This document shows, piece after piece, positions 41,625 through 49,773 of a stretch of 64,000 nt of DNA. The stretch's first letter is position 1, and every line of letters begins with the position of its first letter. Source of the stretch: Streptomyces sclerotialus. Lineage in GTDB: Bacteria > Actinomycetota > Actinomycetes > Streptomycetales > Streptomycetaceae. Both the position numbers and the translations under genes were made by a program. The stretch covers positions 92,541 to 156,540 of the forward strand of contig JODX01000017.1 of the NCBI GenBank assembly GCA_000719105.1. Reading direction: 5' to 3'. The notes under the pieces are model-generated. The model did no database searches. It worked only from the letters and a program-made list of their open reading frames with translations, and was not told the origin of the DNA.

Positions 41625-41809
41625 GCCGTCAGGTTATGGATGCCGCTATTGGACGTCACGCCGGATACGCCGCGACGCTGATGACGGGAAGCGCACGGGG
41701 CTCGGCCACCCCACGACGTGCCCGCCCGGAGACGGGCGAATCAGGCCGGCAGTCGAAGCAGTGCGGGCAGCCCCCGCAGCGCAAACAGTCGAAGCGAGGT
41801 CCGACACTC

Positions 41810-42160
41810 ATGTTCACCGCCTACCTGGTCATCACCGTCCTCACCATCCTGGCCAACGCCGGCATGGCCGTGGCGGACCTCGGGAGGGCCCGGTTCGTCC
41901 TCGCCAACTCGGCCGAGGTGAGCCTTCCCCGGACCTGGCTCCCGTGGCTCGCCGCGCTCAAGGCCGCGGGAGCGGCCGGTCTGCTGCTCGGTCTCGTGGG
42001 CGTCCCCGTCGTCGGGGTCGCCGCCGCGACGGGGCTCGTGCTGTTCTTCGTCGGCGCCGTCGCGGTGCACCTCCGCGCCCGTGTCTTCCACAACATCGCG
42101 TTCCCCGGCGCCTACCTGGGCCTGGCCGCCGCCTCCCTCGCCCTCGCCGTAGCGCGCTAG
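41810..42160 (+). CDS. DoxX-like four-helix membrane protein
   Basis: A 116-aa membrane protein with four hydrophobic helices (MFTAYLVITVLTILANAGMA, WLAALKAAGAAGLLLGLVG, VGVAAATGLVLFFVGAVAVH and FPGAYLGLAAASLALAVAR). Its size and the RARVFHNIAFPGAYLG segment fit the DoxX-like family. The downstream mobile element has inserted at its TAG stop codon, but the TAG is restored by the first base of the element, so the protein is intact. Confidence 0.8.
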   Translation: MFTAYLVITVLTILANAGMAVADLGRARFVLANSAEVSLPRTWLPWLAALKAAGAAGLLLGLVGVPVVGVAAATGLVLFFVGAVAVHLRARVFHNIAFPGAYLGLAAASLALAVAR

Positions 42161-42181
42161 GCCGTGTATCGAAAGTGGATC
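42160..42181 (+). repeat. Left terminal inverted repeat of the IS element
   Basis: A 22-bp repeat, perfectly complementary to 43877-43898. Its first G completes the TAG stop of the upstream gene. Confidence 0.9.
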
Positions 42182-42205
42182 TTGAGCGGTGAATGATCGT
42201 GGTTC

Positions 42206-43090
42206 ATGGCGCGAGGAGATCTCACGGATGAACAGTGGGCTGTGTTGGAGCCGTTGTTGCCGAAGGGGACGAAGGGGACGAAGGGTGGACGGCCGCCCGT
42301 CTGGCCCCGGCGGCAGCTGATCGACGGGATACGGTTTCGGGTTCGGACGGGGGTTCCCTGGCGGGACGTACCCGTCGAGTACGGGCCGTGGGGTCGGATC
42401 TACGACCTGTTCCGCCGATGGCAGCGGGCCGGCACATGGCACCGGGTTCTTACCCGGCTCCAGTGCCTGGCCGACGCGAAGGGCGCGATCGCCTGGGACC
42501 TGAGCGTCGATTTCACGGTGTGCCGCGCCCATCAGCATGCGGCCGGGGCCCGGAAGCAGGGTGACCTGCATCAGGAACCGCCGGGCGGCCTCTTCACCGA
42601 GCCCCATGATCACGGCTTGGGACGCTCGCGGGGCGGGTTCACCACCAAGCTGCACTTGGCCGTCGAGCAGGGCCAGAAGCCCATGTCGCTCGTGGTGACG
42701 GCTGGGCAGCGCGGAGACTCTCCGCAGTCCGAACCCGTTCTGGAGAAGGTCCGCGTGCCCCGCATCGGGTCGGGCCGACCGCGCGTCCGTCCCGATCGAG
42801 TGCGCGCCGACAAGGCGTACGCCTCCCGCAGGAACCGCGCCTACCTGCGGCGCCGCGGGATCCGCTGCACCATCCCGGACAAGGCCGACCAGGCCCGCAA
42901 CCGCAAGAAACGCGGCTCGCGCGGCGGCCGGCCGCCGAAGTTCGACCCGCAGGACTACACGGCCCGGCATGCGGTCGAGTGCGGCATCAACCGCCTCAAG
43001 CAGCATCGGGCGGTGGCCACGAGGTACGACAAGCTCGCGGTCCGCTACGAAGCCACCGTCCTCATCGCGGCCATCGACGAATGGCTATGA
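42206..43090 (+). CDS. IS5-family DDE transposase
   Basis: A 294-aa transposase in one uninterrupted frame. The DUF4096-type N-terminus is [16 protein letters not shown] and [20 protein letters not shown]. The catalytic triad is present: Asp in [18 protein letters not shown], Asp in [12 protein letters not shown], and Glu in [11 protein letters not shown]. The residue after the first catalytic Asp is Phe where Ser or Gly is usual, which could affect activity. A 9-bp duplication adds KGTKGTK near residue 20. It starts 25 bp inside the left repeat. Confidence 0.92.
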   Translation: MARGDLTDEQWAVLEPLLPKGTKGTKGGRPPVWPRRQLIDGIRFRVRTGVPWRDVPVEYGPWGRIYDLFRRWQRAGTWHRVLTRLQCLADAKGAIAWDLSVDFTVCRAHQHAAGARKQGDLHQEPPGGLFTEPHDHGLGRSRGGFTTKLHLAVEQGQKPMSLVVTAGQRGDSPQSEPVLEKVRVPRIGSGRPRVRPDRVRADKAYASRRNRAYLRRRGIRCTIPDKADQARNRKKRGSRGGRPPKFDPQDYTARHAVECGINRLKQHRAVATRYDKLAVRYEATVLIAAIDEWL

Positions 43091-43182
43091 ACGGCCGTGC
43101 CAGGCATGGGGTTCAAAACGAAGCGTTCTGCTGTCAGCCAATACTGCCCCGCCTCCCCTGGCATGGGCGACAGGATCGTCAC

Positions 43183-43878
43183 ATGCAGCCGCTCTTCGTT
43201 CTCGTGCACAGTCCGTCCGTGGGTCCCTCAACCTGGCGCCCGGTGGCCGAACATCTGACGGCGGCGGGATACCAGGTGCGGGTGCCGTCCCTGCTACATA
43301 TCGGCGCCGGTGCTCCGCCCTTCTGGCCCCGCATTGTGGACGCCGTCCGCGACGACCTGCGGCACGTCCCGGCCTGCAGTCCCGTCACGTTGGTGGTCCA
43401 CAGCAATGCAGGCCTATTTCTCCCGGTGATTCGCTCGGGCCTCGACCATCCGGTGACCAGCTCGATCTTCGTCGATGCCGCACTGCCGGCACGGATCGGA
43501 CCGACCCCTGTCGCCACACCCGAGGTGCTGGAGTTCCTCCGCCCGATGGCTGTGAACGGCAGGCTGCCCCGCTGGACCGACTGGTGGGACGAGGCAGACG
43601 TCGCACCCATGTTCTCCGATCCGCTAGTGCGGCAGAGCGTCATCGAGGAGCAGCCCACCCTGCCGCTGTCCTACTACGAGCAGCACATCCCGGTCCCCGA
43701 CGGCTGGGACGACCATCCCTGTTCCTACTTGCTGTTCGGCCCTCCGTATGACGGCCTTGCCGCCAAGGCGCGTGAACGCGGCTGGCGCGTGGCACACCTG
43801 CCCGGCGCACACCTCCATCAGATCATCGATCCCGCTGGCACAGCCCGGCACCTCGTCGAACTCGCCACTACGGCTTGA
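43183..43878 (+). CDS. Alpha/beta-hydrolase, passenger gene inside the IS element
   Basis: A 231-aa alpha/beta-hydrolase fold protein. The N-terminus PLFVLVHSPSVGPSTWRPVA carries the oxyanion-hole HS/G region. The nucleophile elbow appears as TLVVHSNAGLFLP (Ser in H-S-N-A-G rather than G-x-S-x-G), the acid is probably in the later AKARERG region, and the base is His in LPGAHLHQIIDPAG. The ATG follows AGGA. Its TGA stop is shared with the right terminal repeat, so the end of the gene is fused to the IS end. It is intact, with no signal peptide. The natural substrate is unknown. Confidence 0.8.
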   Translation: MQPLFVLVHSPSVGPSTWRPVAEHLTAAGYQVRVPSLLHIGAGAPPFWPRIVDAVRDDLRHVPACSPVTLVVHSNAGLFLPVIRSGLDHPVTSSIFVDAALPARIGPTPVATPEVLEFLRPMAVNGRLPRWTDWWDEADVAPMFSDPLVRQSVIEEQPTLPLSYYEQHIPVPDGWDDHPCSYLLFGPPYDGLAAKARERGWRVAHLPGAHLHQIIDPAGTARHLVELATTA

Positions 43879-43898
43879 TCCACTTTCGATACACGGCC
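43877..43898 (-). repeat. Right terminal inverted repeat of the IS element
   Basis: The perfect reverse complement of 42160-42181. It overlaps the stop codon of the passenger hydrolase. Confidence 0.9.
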
Positions 43899-43917
43899 TA
43901 GCTTGAGCTTTAACCTC
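43898..43917 (+). repeat. Left copy of an outer inverted repeat (CTAGCTTGAG type)
   Basis: CTAGCTTGAGCTTTAACCTC matches, as an inverted repeat, the sequence at 45055-45074 at 17 of 20 positions, including ten perfect terminal bases. Before the IS5-type insertion its first three bases would have been the CTA now at 42157-42159. Confidence 0.6.
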
Positions 43918-44064
43918 ATCATCGAGGAAAGCCGGTCTTCAGCCGCGCAGGTCGCGGATCGTGCCCTGGCTGAGCACGACCGTTCCCGGTTCCGTGACGC
44001 CGGCTGCCGTAGCTGCCGACCCGCCAGTGTTCCGAAACATGGGACAGCTGGATCCGGCCTACAC

Positions 44065-44952
44065 CTACGCCTCCAACACGTACCACTGCCTGGTTGATGA
44101 GCCACGTAGATAAAGGTGTTGTCCGCGTCCGACGGGACGTGCGTACCGTCTGAGCGGGTCGCCGTTGGGCATCGTGACTTCCGCCTCCTCGACCACGACG
44201 GCTTCCTCGTCGGTCACGCGGAAGTAGTGGAGCCGGCCCCAGTGATCGTGGTGGCCGCCGCCGAGCATGAGCATCCGATCGGCCTGGACGGCCATGCCCA
44301 GCGGGGAACGCACGGGGTTTTTCCGCAGGCGGAAGTGCCCGTTGGCATGCACTTCCAGGAGAGGGTAGGTGGGGTAGTACGTGGCCCAGGCGACCTTGTC
44401 GGTGACGTTGAAGGCGCAGACGGTGTCGATGTATTCGACGCCTGGTGGCGCCGAGTAGCCCCACAGCTGGTTGCCGCCGCTGTCCCAGCGGATCAGGCCC
44501 GCGGAGCTGATCGGGTCGGTATAGACCCCTTCGTCGAAGTAGGCGCTCCACAGGTTGTTGTGCCGGTCCGCCATCATGTACTCAATGGCGCTCCCCATGA
44601 CGAAGCTGCGTCGCAGTCGACCGTCGCGGCCGTATATCAGCGCGTTGCGTTCCCCCACCTCGCCATGGCCGTGCAGGACGAGCCGGCCGTTGGGCAGAGC
44701 GTCCAGGCGAATGGGCAGCAAGGTCACGTCCCTCAGGACGCGCTCCTGTACGGCTCCCGCGTCACCGATGACGAGAAGTGCGTTGTACGGGTAGCTCCGG
44801 GGGTTGGGCCGGGGTTTCCCACGGCGATTTCGCACGAGCTCCGCGTCGGGACAGAGCAGCCACAAGGTTCTACCCCACGCATCCACCGTGGTGGCCAGGA
44901 CCTTCCGGTCGTCGTACTGCCGAGGCAACAGTGCGTAGGGACGCAGTGCCAC
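44065..44952 (-). CDS. Beta-propeller-like protein of unknown function in a repeat-bounded segment
   Basis: A 295-aa soluble protein. Several blade-like segments recur with hydrophobic, Gly and Trp/Asp closures (for example DAWGRTLWLLCPDAEL, RLDALPNGRLVLHGHGEVG, ADRHNNLWSAYFDEGVY and QADRMLMLGGGHHDHWG). This resembles NHL/WD-type propellers and bacterial proteins annotated as such. There is no signal peptide. The start is uncertain: the GTG at 44952 or the TTG at 44961, which has a GAGG at better spacing. Base composition looks less GC-rich than the flanks, and the gene lies between two inverted repeats (43898 and 45074), so it was probably acquired. No function is claimed. Confidence 0.6.
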   Translation of the reverse strand: MALRPYALLPRQYDDRKVLATTVDAWGRTLWLLCPDAELVRNRRGKPRPNPRSYPYNALLVIGDAGAVQERVLRDVTLLPIRLDALPNGRLVLHGHGEVGERNALIYGRDGRLRRSFVMGSAIEYMMADRHNNLWSAYFDEGVYTDPISSAGLIRWDSGGNQLWGYSAPPGVEYIDTVCAFNVTDKVAWATYYPTYPLLEVHANGHFRLRKNPVRSPLGMAVQADRMLMLGGGHHDHWGRLHYFRVTDEEAVVVEEAEVTMPNGDPLRRYARPVGRGQHLYLRGSSTRQWYVLEA

Positions 44953-45252
44953 CTTCCTCAAAAAATCACCTCGCGGGCGAAGGTACGTAGCCGTCCCATC
45001 ATCGCAGACAAGCCGATCAGTGATCCCGCAGACTGCGCACGGGCAAGACCGCAAGAGGTTGCAACTCAAGCTAGGCGCCAGGACGCCATACGGAAGCGGT
45101 GCCGTCCTGCCCGCCCGGAACCGGCGGCTCGGCGACCGCATCACGACTCCGCCGGCACCGTGACGCGCATCACACCTCCCGAGTGTCACAGACGGGCGGG
45201 CACCTTCCATCTCGTGGTCGTCAGCAGCCAGTACGAGGCGGAAGGCGAAACG
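44953..45252. other. Intergenic region with outer repeat and oxidoreductase promoter
   Basis: This contains the right outer repeat (45055-45074). Further on, the dyad GTGA-CGCGCA-TCAC (near 45158-45171) looks like a CRP/Rex-type site, and TGTCACA (45184-45190) equals the reported -35 heptamer of ECF41 promoters. A CGTC -10 is not at the expected 16-nt spacing (nearest at 45219). Confidence 0.4.
45055..45074 (-). repeat. Right copy of the outer inverted repeat
   Basis: GAGGTTGCAACTCAAGCTAG, complementary to 43898-43917 at 17 of 20 positions and ending in the rare tetramer CTAG. Confidence 0.6.
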
Positions 45253-46473
45253 ATGAACGCACAGCACGAAGCCGACGGGACCATGGCGACCACCCATCAC
45301 GTCGTGGTCCTGGGAGCGGGGTACGCGGGCATGGCCGCGGCCGTCCAGCTCGCGGCTCGGACCGCGCGACGCAAGGACATAAGAGTGACCCTGGTGAACG
45401 CGCAGGACCGGTTCACCGAGCGGATGCGGCTGCACATGGTGGCGACCGGGCAGCGGCTCGCCGAGCCGAGCATCCCGGGACTGCTGGAGGGCACGGGTGC
45501 GCACTTCGTCCGCGGCTGGGTGACGGCGGCGGACACCGGCGCGCGGACGGTGCGGATCGACGACGACCGCGTCCTGCCGTACGACACGCTGGTGTACGGG
45601 CTGGGCGCCGTGGCCGACACCGTGACGGTGCCGGGCGTCGAGGACCACGCGTACACCTTGAACAGCGCCCAGGACGCCGAGCTGCTGGCCGACCGGCTGG
45701 CGCGGCTCGGCAACGGCGGCAACGGCACGGTGGTGGTGGCCGGCAGCGGGCTGACCGGCGTCGAGTCGGCCGCGGAGATCGCCGAGCGGCACCCGGAGCT
45801 GAACGTCGTACTGCTGGGCCGGACCGAGCCCGGTGCGGCCATGAACCCGAAGGCCAGGGCGTATATGCGGGCCGCGCTCGACCGGCTGGGCGTCCAGGTA
45901 CGCGTCGGCGTGGAGGTGGCGAAGGTACTGCCCGCCGCGGTCGAACTGGCGGACGGCGAGAGCATCGCCGCGGATGCGGTCCTGTGGACCAGCGGCACGC
46001 GCGTGTCCCCGCCGGCGGCCGCCGCCGGGCTGGCCGTCGACGAGCGCGGCCGTATCGTCACCGACGCCACGCTGCGGTCGGTGTCGCACCCGGAGGTGTA
46101 CGCGATCGGCGACGCGGCCGCGATCCGCCAGGGCTACGGCGTCATGCACGGCACCTGCCAGGGCGGCATGCCGACCGGGGTGCACGCGGCGGTGTCGATC
46201 GTCCGCGAGCTCGAGGGCAAGCGGCCCAAGCCGTTCCGCTTCGGCTACTACCACACGCCGGTGAGCCTGGGCCGGCACGACGCGGTGGTGCAGTTCACGC
46301 GCCCCGACGACAGCCCCCGCCGTATCTGCCTGACAGGCCGTACGGCTGCCCGGTACAAGGAGACGGTGACTGCCTCACCGTGGCCGACCTACGGCCGTAT
46401 GAAGAAGATGCCCGCCTCGGGCGCGTTCTGGCCCCGCGGCGGCCGCTTCACCCGCGTCCGGGGGGCCAAGTGA
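45253..46473 (+). CDS. NAD(P)/FAD-dependent oxidoreductase, NDH-2-like
   Basis: A 406-aa flavoprotein of the pyridine nucleotide-disulfide oxidoreductase superfamily. The FAD loop is VVLGAGYAGMAAAVQLAART, the second (NADH) loop VVVAGSGLTGVESAAEIAER, the FAD-phosphate motif EVYAIGDAAAIRQG, and LPYDTLVYGLGAVADT is present. It resembles type II NADH dehydrogenases, but the C-terminus lacks an obvious amphipathic membrane helix. It overlaps the downstream sigma factor start by 4 bp (GTGA), an arrangement known for ECF41-type sigma factors and the redox enzymes they control. Confidence 0.85.
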   Translation: MNAQHEADGTMATTHHVVVLGAGYAGMAAAVQLAARTARRKDIRVTLVNAQDRFTERMRLHMVATGQRLAEPSIPGLLEGTGAHFVRGWVTAADTGARTVRIDDDRVLPYDTLVYGLGAVADTVTVPGVEDHAYTLNSAQDAELLADRLARLGNGGNGTVVVAGSGLTGVESAAEIAERHPELNVVLLGRTEPGAAMNPKARAYMRAALDRLGVQVRVGVEVAKVLPAAVELADGESIAADAVLWTSGTRVSPPAAAAGLAVDERGRIVTDATLRSVSHPEVYAIGDAAAIRQGYGVMHGTCQGGMPTGVHAAVSIVRELEGKRPKPFRFGYYHTPVSLGRHDAVVQFTRPDDSPRRICLTGRTAARYKETVTASPWPTYGRMKKMPASGAFWPRGGRFTRVRGAK

Positions 46474-46932
46474 CCGGCCTGTCGACGGGCCCCGGCCAGC
46501 AGGTCTTCCACGAACACCGCAAGCTGCTGTTCTCGGTGGCCTACCGCGTCCTCGGCACCGCTGCCGACGCCGAGGACACGGTCCAGGACGCCTGGCTCAA
46601 GTGGTCGGCCGCCGACCGCTCGCAGGTGGCCGACCCCAAGGCGTACCTGACGAGAATCGTCTCGAACCTGGCGCTGGAGCGGCTGCGCTCCACCCGGTAC
46701 AAGCGGGAGACCTATGTGGGACCGTGGCTCCCGGAACCCATCCTCACCAGCGGAGATGCTGTCGACGACACCGCCGAGGCCGTCACGGACACCGAGTCGG
46801 TGTCGATGGCCATGCTGGTGGTGCTGGAGACACTGAGCCCGCTGGAGCGCGCGGTGTTCGTCCTGAAGGAGGTCTTCGGCTTCAGCCACGCCGAGATCGC
46901 GGAGGCGGTGGAACGCTCCGACCAGCAGGTCA
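46470..46932 (+). pseudogene. ECF41 (SigJ-like) sigma factor, 3'-truncated
   Basis: The first 153 or so codons encode a normal ECF sigma factor. Region 2 shows FHEHRKLLFSVAYRVLGTAA, DAEDTVQDAWLKW and PKAYLTRIVSNLALERLRS, and region 4 starts with LSPLERAVFVLKEVFGFSHA and EIAEAVERSDQQVR. The recognition helix should follow, and in ECF41 proteins a SnoaL-like C-terminal domain of about 110 aa should come after it. Instead, at about 46930 the sequence changes to the end of the convergent xdhC gene. The open frame continues to 47111 only as antisense of xdhC. Half of the region 4 helix-turn-helix and the whole regulatory domain are missing, so this is a remnant left by a deletion. Confidence 0.75.
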
Positions 46933-48084
46933 GGCCACCGACCCGATCCGCCCCACCCCCACGGCCGCCCCGTCATGATGAATCGGCGTGTGTGCCCCCG
47001 CCAGCGGCACCCCGCTCCCTCCCCGCCGCGCCGCCACGATCTCCGCCGCGATGGACAGGGCCGTCTCCTCGGGTGTGCGGGCCCCGAGGTCGAGGCCGAT
47101 CGGTGACCTGAGGCGGGCCAGCTCCACCTCCGTGACGCCCACGTCGCGCAGCCGCTCGTTGCGGTCCAGGTGGGTGCGGCGGGAGCCCATGGCGCCCACG
47201 TACGCCACCGGGAGCCGCAGCGCGAGCCTCAGCAGTGGTACGTCGAACTTGGCGTCGTGGGTGAGGACGCACAGCACGGTACGGGCGTCCACCTCCGTGC
47301 CCTCCAGGTAGCGGTGCGGCCACTCGACCACCACCTCGTCGGCCTCCGGGAAGCGGGCCGCGGTCGCGAACACCGGGCGGGCGTCGCACACCGTCACGTG
47401 GTAGCCGAGGAACTTGCCGACGCGTACCAGCGCCGACGCGAAGTCGATCGCACCGAAGACGATCATCCGCGGGGGCGGGACCGACGACTCGACCAGGACC
47501 GTCAGCGGTGAGCCGCAGCGCGAGCCGCGCTCGCCGATCTCCACGGTGCCGGTGCGGCCGGCGTCCAGGAGGGCACCCGCCTCGGCCGCCACCGTGCGGT
47601 CCAGCTCGGGGTGGGCACCGAAGCCGCCCTCGTACGAGCCGTCGTCCGAACGGACGGTCAATGCGCGCCCCAGCAGTTCCGCCGGCCCCGACACGATCCG
47701 TGCCACCGCGACCGCCTCCCCCCGCGCGGCGGCCGCCAGCGCGGGGGCCAGCACCTGGTGGGCGCGGTCCCCGGCCCGTACCGGCGTGACCAGGATGTCG
47801 ATGATCCCGCCGCAGGTCAGGCCGACCGCGAAGGCGTCGTCGTCGCTGTAGCCGAAGCGCTCCAGGACCGGCTGTCCGTCCTGGAGCGCCTGTGTGCACA
47901 GGTCGTAGACGGCGCCCTCCACGCAACCGCCGGAGACCGAGCCGATCGCCGTGCCGTCGGCGTCCACCGCCAGCGCGGCGCCGGGCTGCCGGGGCGCGCT
48001 GCCGCCGACGGCCACGACCGTGGCCACGGCGAAGTCTCGTCCCTGCTCGGCCCATCGGTGCAGTTCTGCGGCGATGTCCAGCAT
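46930..48084 (-). CDS. xdhC: XdhC/CoxI family molybdenum cofactor maturation protein
   Basis: A 384-aa protein of the XdhC family, which binds sulfurated Mo cofactor and inserts it into xanthine dehydrogenase. The N-terminal XdhC_CoxI domain has VATVVAVGGSAPRQPGAALA and GSVSGGCVEGAVYD. The C-terminal Rossmann-like domain has VTVCDARPVFATAARFPEAD, VLTHDAKFDVPLLRLAL and YVGAMGSRRTHLDR. It is the last gene of the purine operon. Its 3' end is exactly where the truncated sigma factor stops being recognisable. Confidence 0.9.
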   Translation of the reverse strand: MLDIAAELHRWAEQGRDFAVATVVAVGGSAPRQPGAALAVDADGTAIGSVSGGCVEGAVYDLCTQALQDGQPVLERFGYSDDDAFAVGLTCGGIIDILVTPVRAGDRAHQVLAPALAAAARGEAVAVARIVSGPAELLGRALTVRSDDGSYEGGFGAHPELDRTVAAEAGALLDAGRTGTVEIGERGSRCGSPLTVLVESSVPPPRMIVFGAIDFASALVRVGKFLGYHVTVCDARPVFATAARFPEADEVVVEWPHRYLEGTEVDARTVLCVLTHDAKFDVPLLRLALRLPVAYVGAMGSRRTHLDRNERLRDVGVTEVELARLRSPIGLDLGARTPEETALSIAAEIVAARRGGSGVPLAGAHTPIHHDGAAVGVGRIGSVA

Positions 48085-48151
48085 GTCTCTCGATCCTTTC
48101 GGTCTCCCTGGGAGGGCGGTCGCGCGGAGGGCCTGAGTACCCGGCGGGCGG

Positions 48152-49609
48152 CTAGCGGACGCCCAGCCAGCTCTCGATCGGACTCAGGGCGAAGAAGACG
48201 ACGAATACCACCGTCAGCGCCCACATGAACGCCCCGATCTCGCGTGCCCTGCCCTGGGCGGTGCGGATCGCGACGTAACTGATGACGCCGGCCGCGACGC
48301 CCGCGGTGATGGAGTACGTGAACGGCATGATCACCACCGTCAGGAAGACGGGGACCGCCGTGGCCCGGTCGGACCAGTCCACGTGCCGGGCGTTCGTCAT
48401 CATCATGGCGCCGATCACGACGAGCGCGGCCGCGGCCACCTCGCCCGGGACGATCGCCGTGAGGGGGGTGAAGAAGAGGCAGGCCGCGAAGAGGAGACCG
48501 GTGACCGCCGAGGCCAGGCCCGTGCGGGCGCCCTCGCCGACGCCGGTCGCCGACTCGACGAACACGGTCTGGCCGGAGCCGCCCGCGACACCGCCGATCG
48601 CACCGCCCGCGCCGTCGATGAACAGCGCCTTGGACAGGCCGGGCATCCGGCCCTTGTCGTCCGCCAGACCCGCCTCGGTGCCCACGCCGATGATGGTGGC
48701 CATCGCGTCGAAGAACCCGGCGAGGACCAGGGTGAAGACGATCATGCCGACCGTCATCGCGCCGACCTCGCCCCAGCCGCCGAACTCGACCTGGCCGAAG
48801 AGCGAGAAGTCCGGCAGCGACAGCGCGCTGCCGTGGAGTTCGGGTGCGCCGCTCGCCCACTGCTTCGGGGCGATGACGCCGGTCGCGTTGAGGATCACGG
48901 CGAGGACCGTGCCCGCCACGATGCCGATCAGGATGGCGCCGGGGACGTTCCGGGCCTGGAGCATGAAGATCGCGAGCAGGGTGGCGGCGAAGAGGAGGAC
49001 CGGCCAGCCGGTGAGCTCTCCGGCGGGGCCGAGGGTGACGATCGTCCCCTCGCCCTGGTGCACGAAGCCCGCCTTGACGAAGCCGATCAGGGCGACGAAC
49101 AGGCCGATGCCCATGGTGATCGCGTGTTTGAGGGCCAGCGGGATCGCGTTCATGATCATCTCGCGCAGGCCGGTGACGACCAGCAGCATGATGACCACGC
49201 CGTACATCACGCACATGCCCATGGCCTGCGGCCAGGTCATCGCGGGGGCGACCTGCGACGCGATGACACCCGACACGGACAGGCCGGCCGCGAGGGCGAG
49301 CGGAACCCTTCCGACGAAGCCCATGAGGAGGGTGCTGACGGCCGCGGCGAGCGCCGTCGCGGTGATCAGCCCCTTCTGCGTGAGGGTGTGCCCGGCCGCG
49401 TCCTCGCCGGACAGGATGAGCGGGTTGAGCAGGAGGATGTACGCCATCGCCATGAAGGTCGTGACGCCGCCGCGCACCTCGCGCGCGACCGTGGATCCTC
49501 TCCGGGATATGTGGAAGTACCGGTCGAGCCAGGACCGGCCGGCCGGGACGCGGGTTCCCGCGCCCGCGTCCTCGGCGGTGGTCTCCGGCTTCAGTGACTG
49601 CTGGGTCAT
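48152..49609 (-). CDS. NCS2 (AzgA-type) purine permease
   Basis: A 485-aa membrane protein with about 12 TM helices, of the AzgA-like guanine/hypoxanthine/adenine branch of the NCS2 family. Typical stretches are VTTFMAMAYILLLNPLILSG near the N-terminus, MNAIPLALKHAITMGIGLFV and GFFDAMATIIGVGTEAGL. The ATG at 49609 has GGGAGCAGG upstream. The TTG at 49624 overlaps that site. It probably imports the purine base used by the xanthine dehydrogenase encoded next to it. Confidence 0.9.
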   Translation of the reverse strand: MTQQSLKPETTAEDAGAGTRVPAGRSWLDRYFHISRRGSTVAREVRGGVTTFMAMAYILLLNPLILSGEDAAGHTLTQKGLITATALAAAVSTLLMGFVGRVPLALAAGLSVSGVIASQVAPAMTWPQAMGMCVMYGVVIMLLVVTGLREMIMNAIPLALKHAITMGIGLFVALIGFVKAGFVHQGEGTIVTLGPAGELTGWPVLLFAATLLAIFMLQARNVPGAILIGIVAGTVLAVILNATGVIAPKQWASGAPELHGSALSLPDFSLFGQVEFGGWGEVGAMTVGMIVFTLVLAGFFDAMATIIGVGTEAGLADDKGRMPGLSKALFIDGAGGAIGGVAGGSGQTVFVESATGVGEGARTGLASAVTGLLFAACLFFTPLTAIVPGEVAAAALVVIGAMMMTNARHVDWSDRATAVPVFLTVVIMPFTYSITAGVAAGVISYVAIRTAQGRAREIGAFMWALTVVFVVFFALSPIESWLGVR

Positions 49610-49773
49610 TGGGCCTGCTCCCAAGGTTCAAAGGGGCACCCGCGGGCCGCCGACGACTGTGTGCCGGCGGCGGTGACCTGCGGGATTTGGGATGGTGCCC
49701 GACCCGGGGGACGGCCCGAGGCGAACGGTTGCTGCCCGTAGCGGCGGGCGTGGAACGAACGGGAACTACTAGG

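Larger units (their letters stand above)
42160..43898 (+). mobile_element. IS5-family element carrying a passenger hydrolase gene
   Basis: Perfect 22-bp terminal inverted repeats (42160-42181, GGCCGTGTATCGAAAGTGG and so on; 43877-43898 as its reverse complement) bound a 1739-bp unit, flanked by a 2-bp TA duplication (42158-42159 and 43899-43900), as expected for this IS group. Inside are one full-length transposase gene and one alpha/beta-hydrolase gene, both on the plus strand. Simple elements of this group hold only the transposase, so the second gene is a passenger. The insertion falls exactly at the stop codon of the DoxX-like gene without changing it. Confidence 0.85.

Noticed and set aside
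43903..44097. 64-codon open frame on the plus strand just after the IS element
   Set aside because: It starts within the outer repeat, has no ribosome site, and overlaps the end of the minus-strand propeller-like gene.
44065..46278. Reading the propeller-like protein as a 737-residue protein
   Set aside because: The upstream extension is antisense to the FAD oxidoreductase. The coding character begins near 44952.
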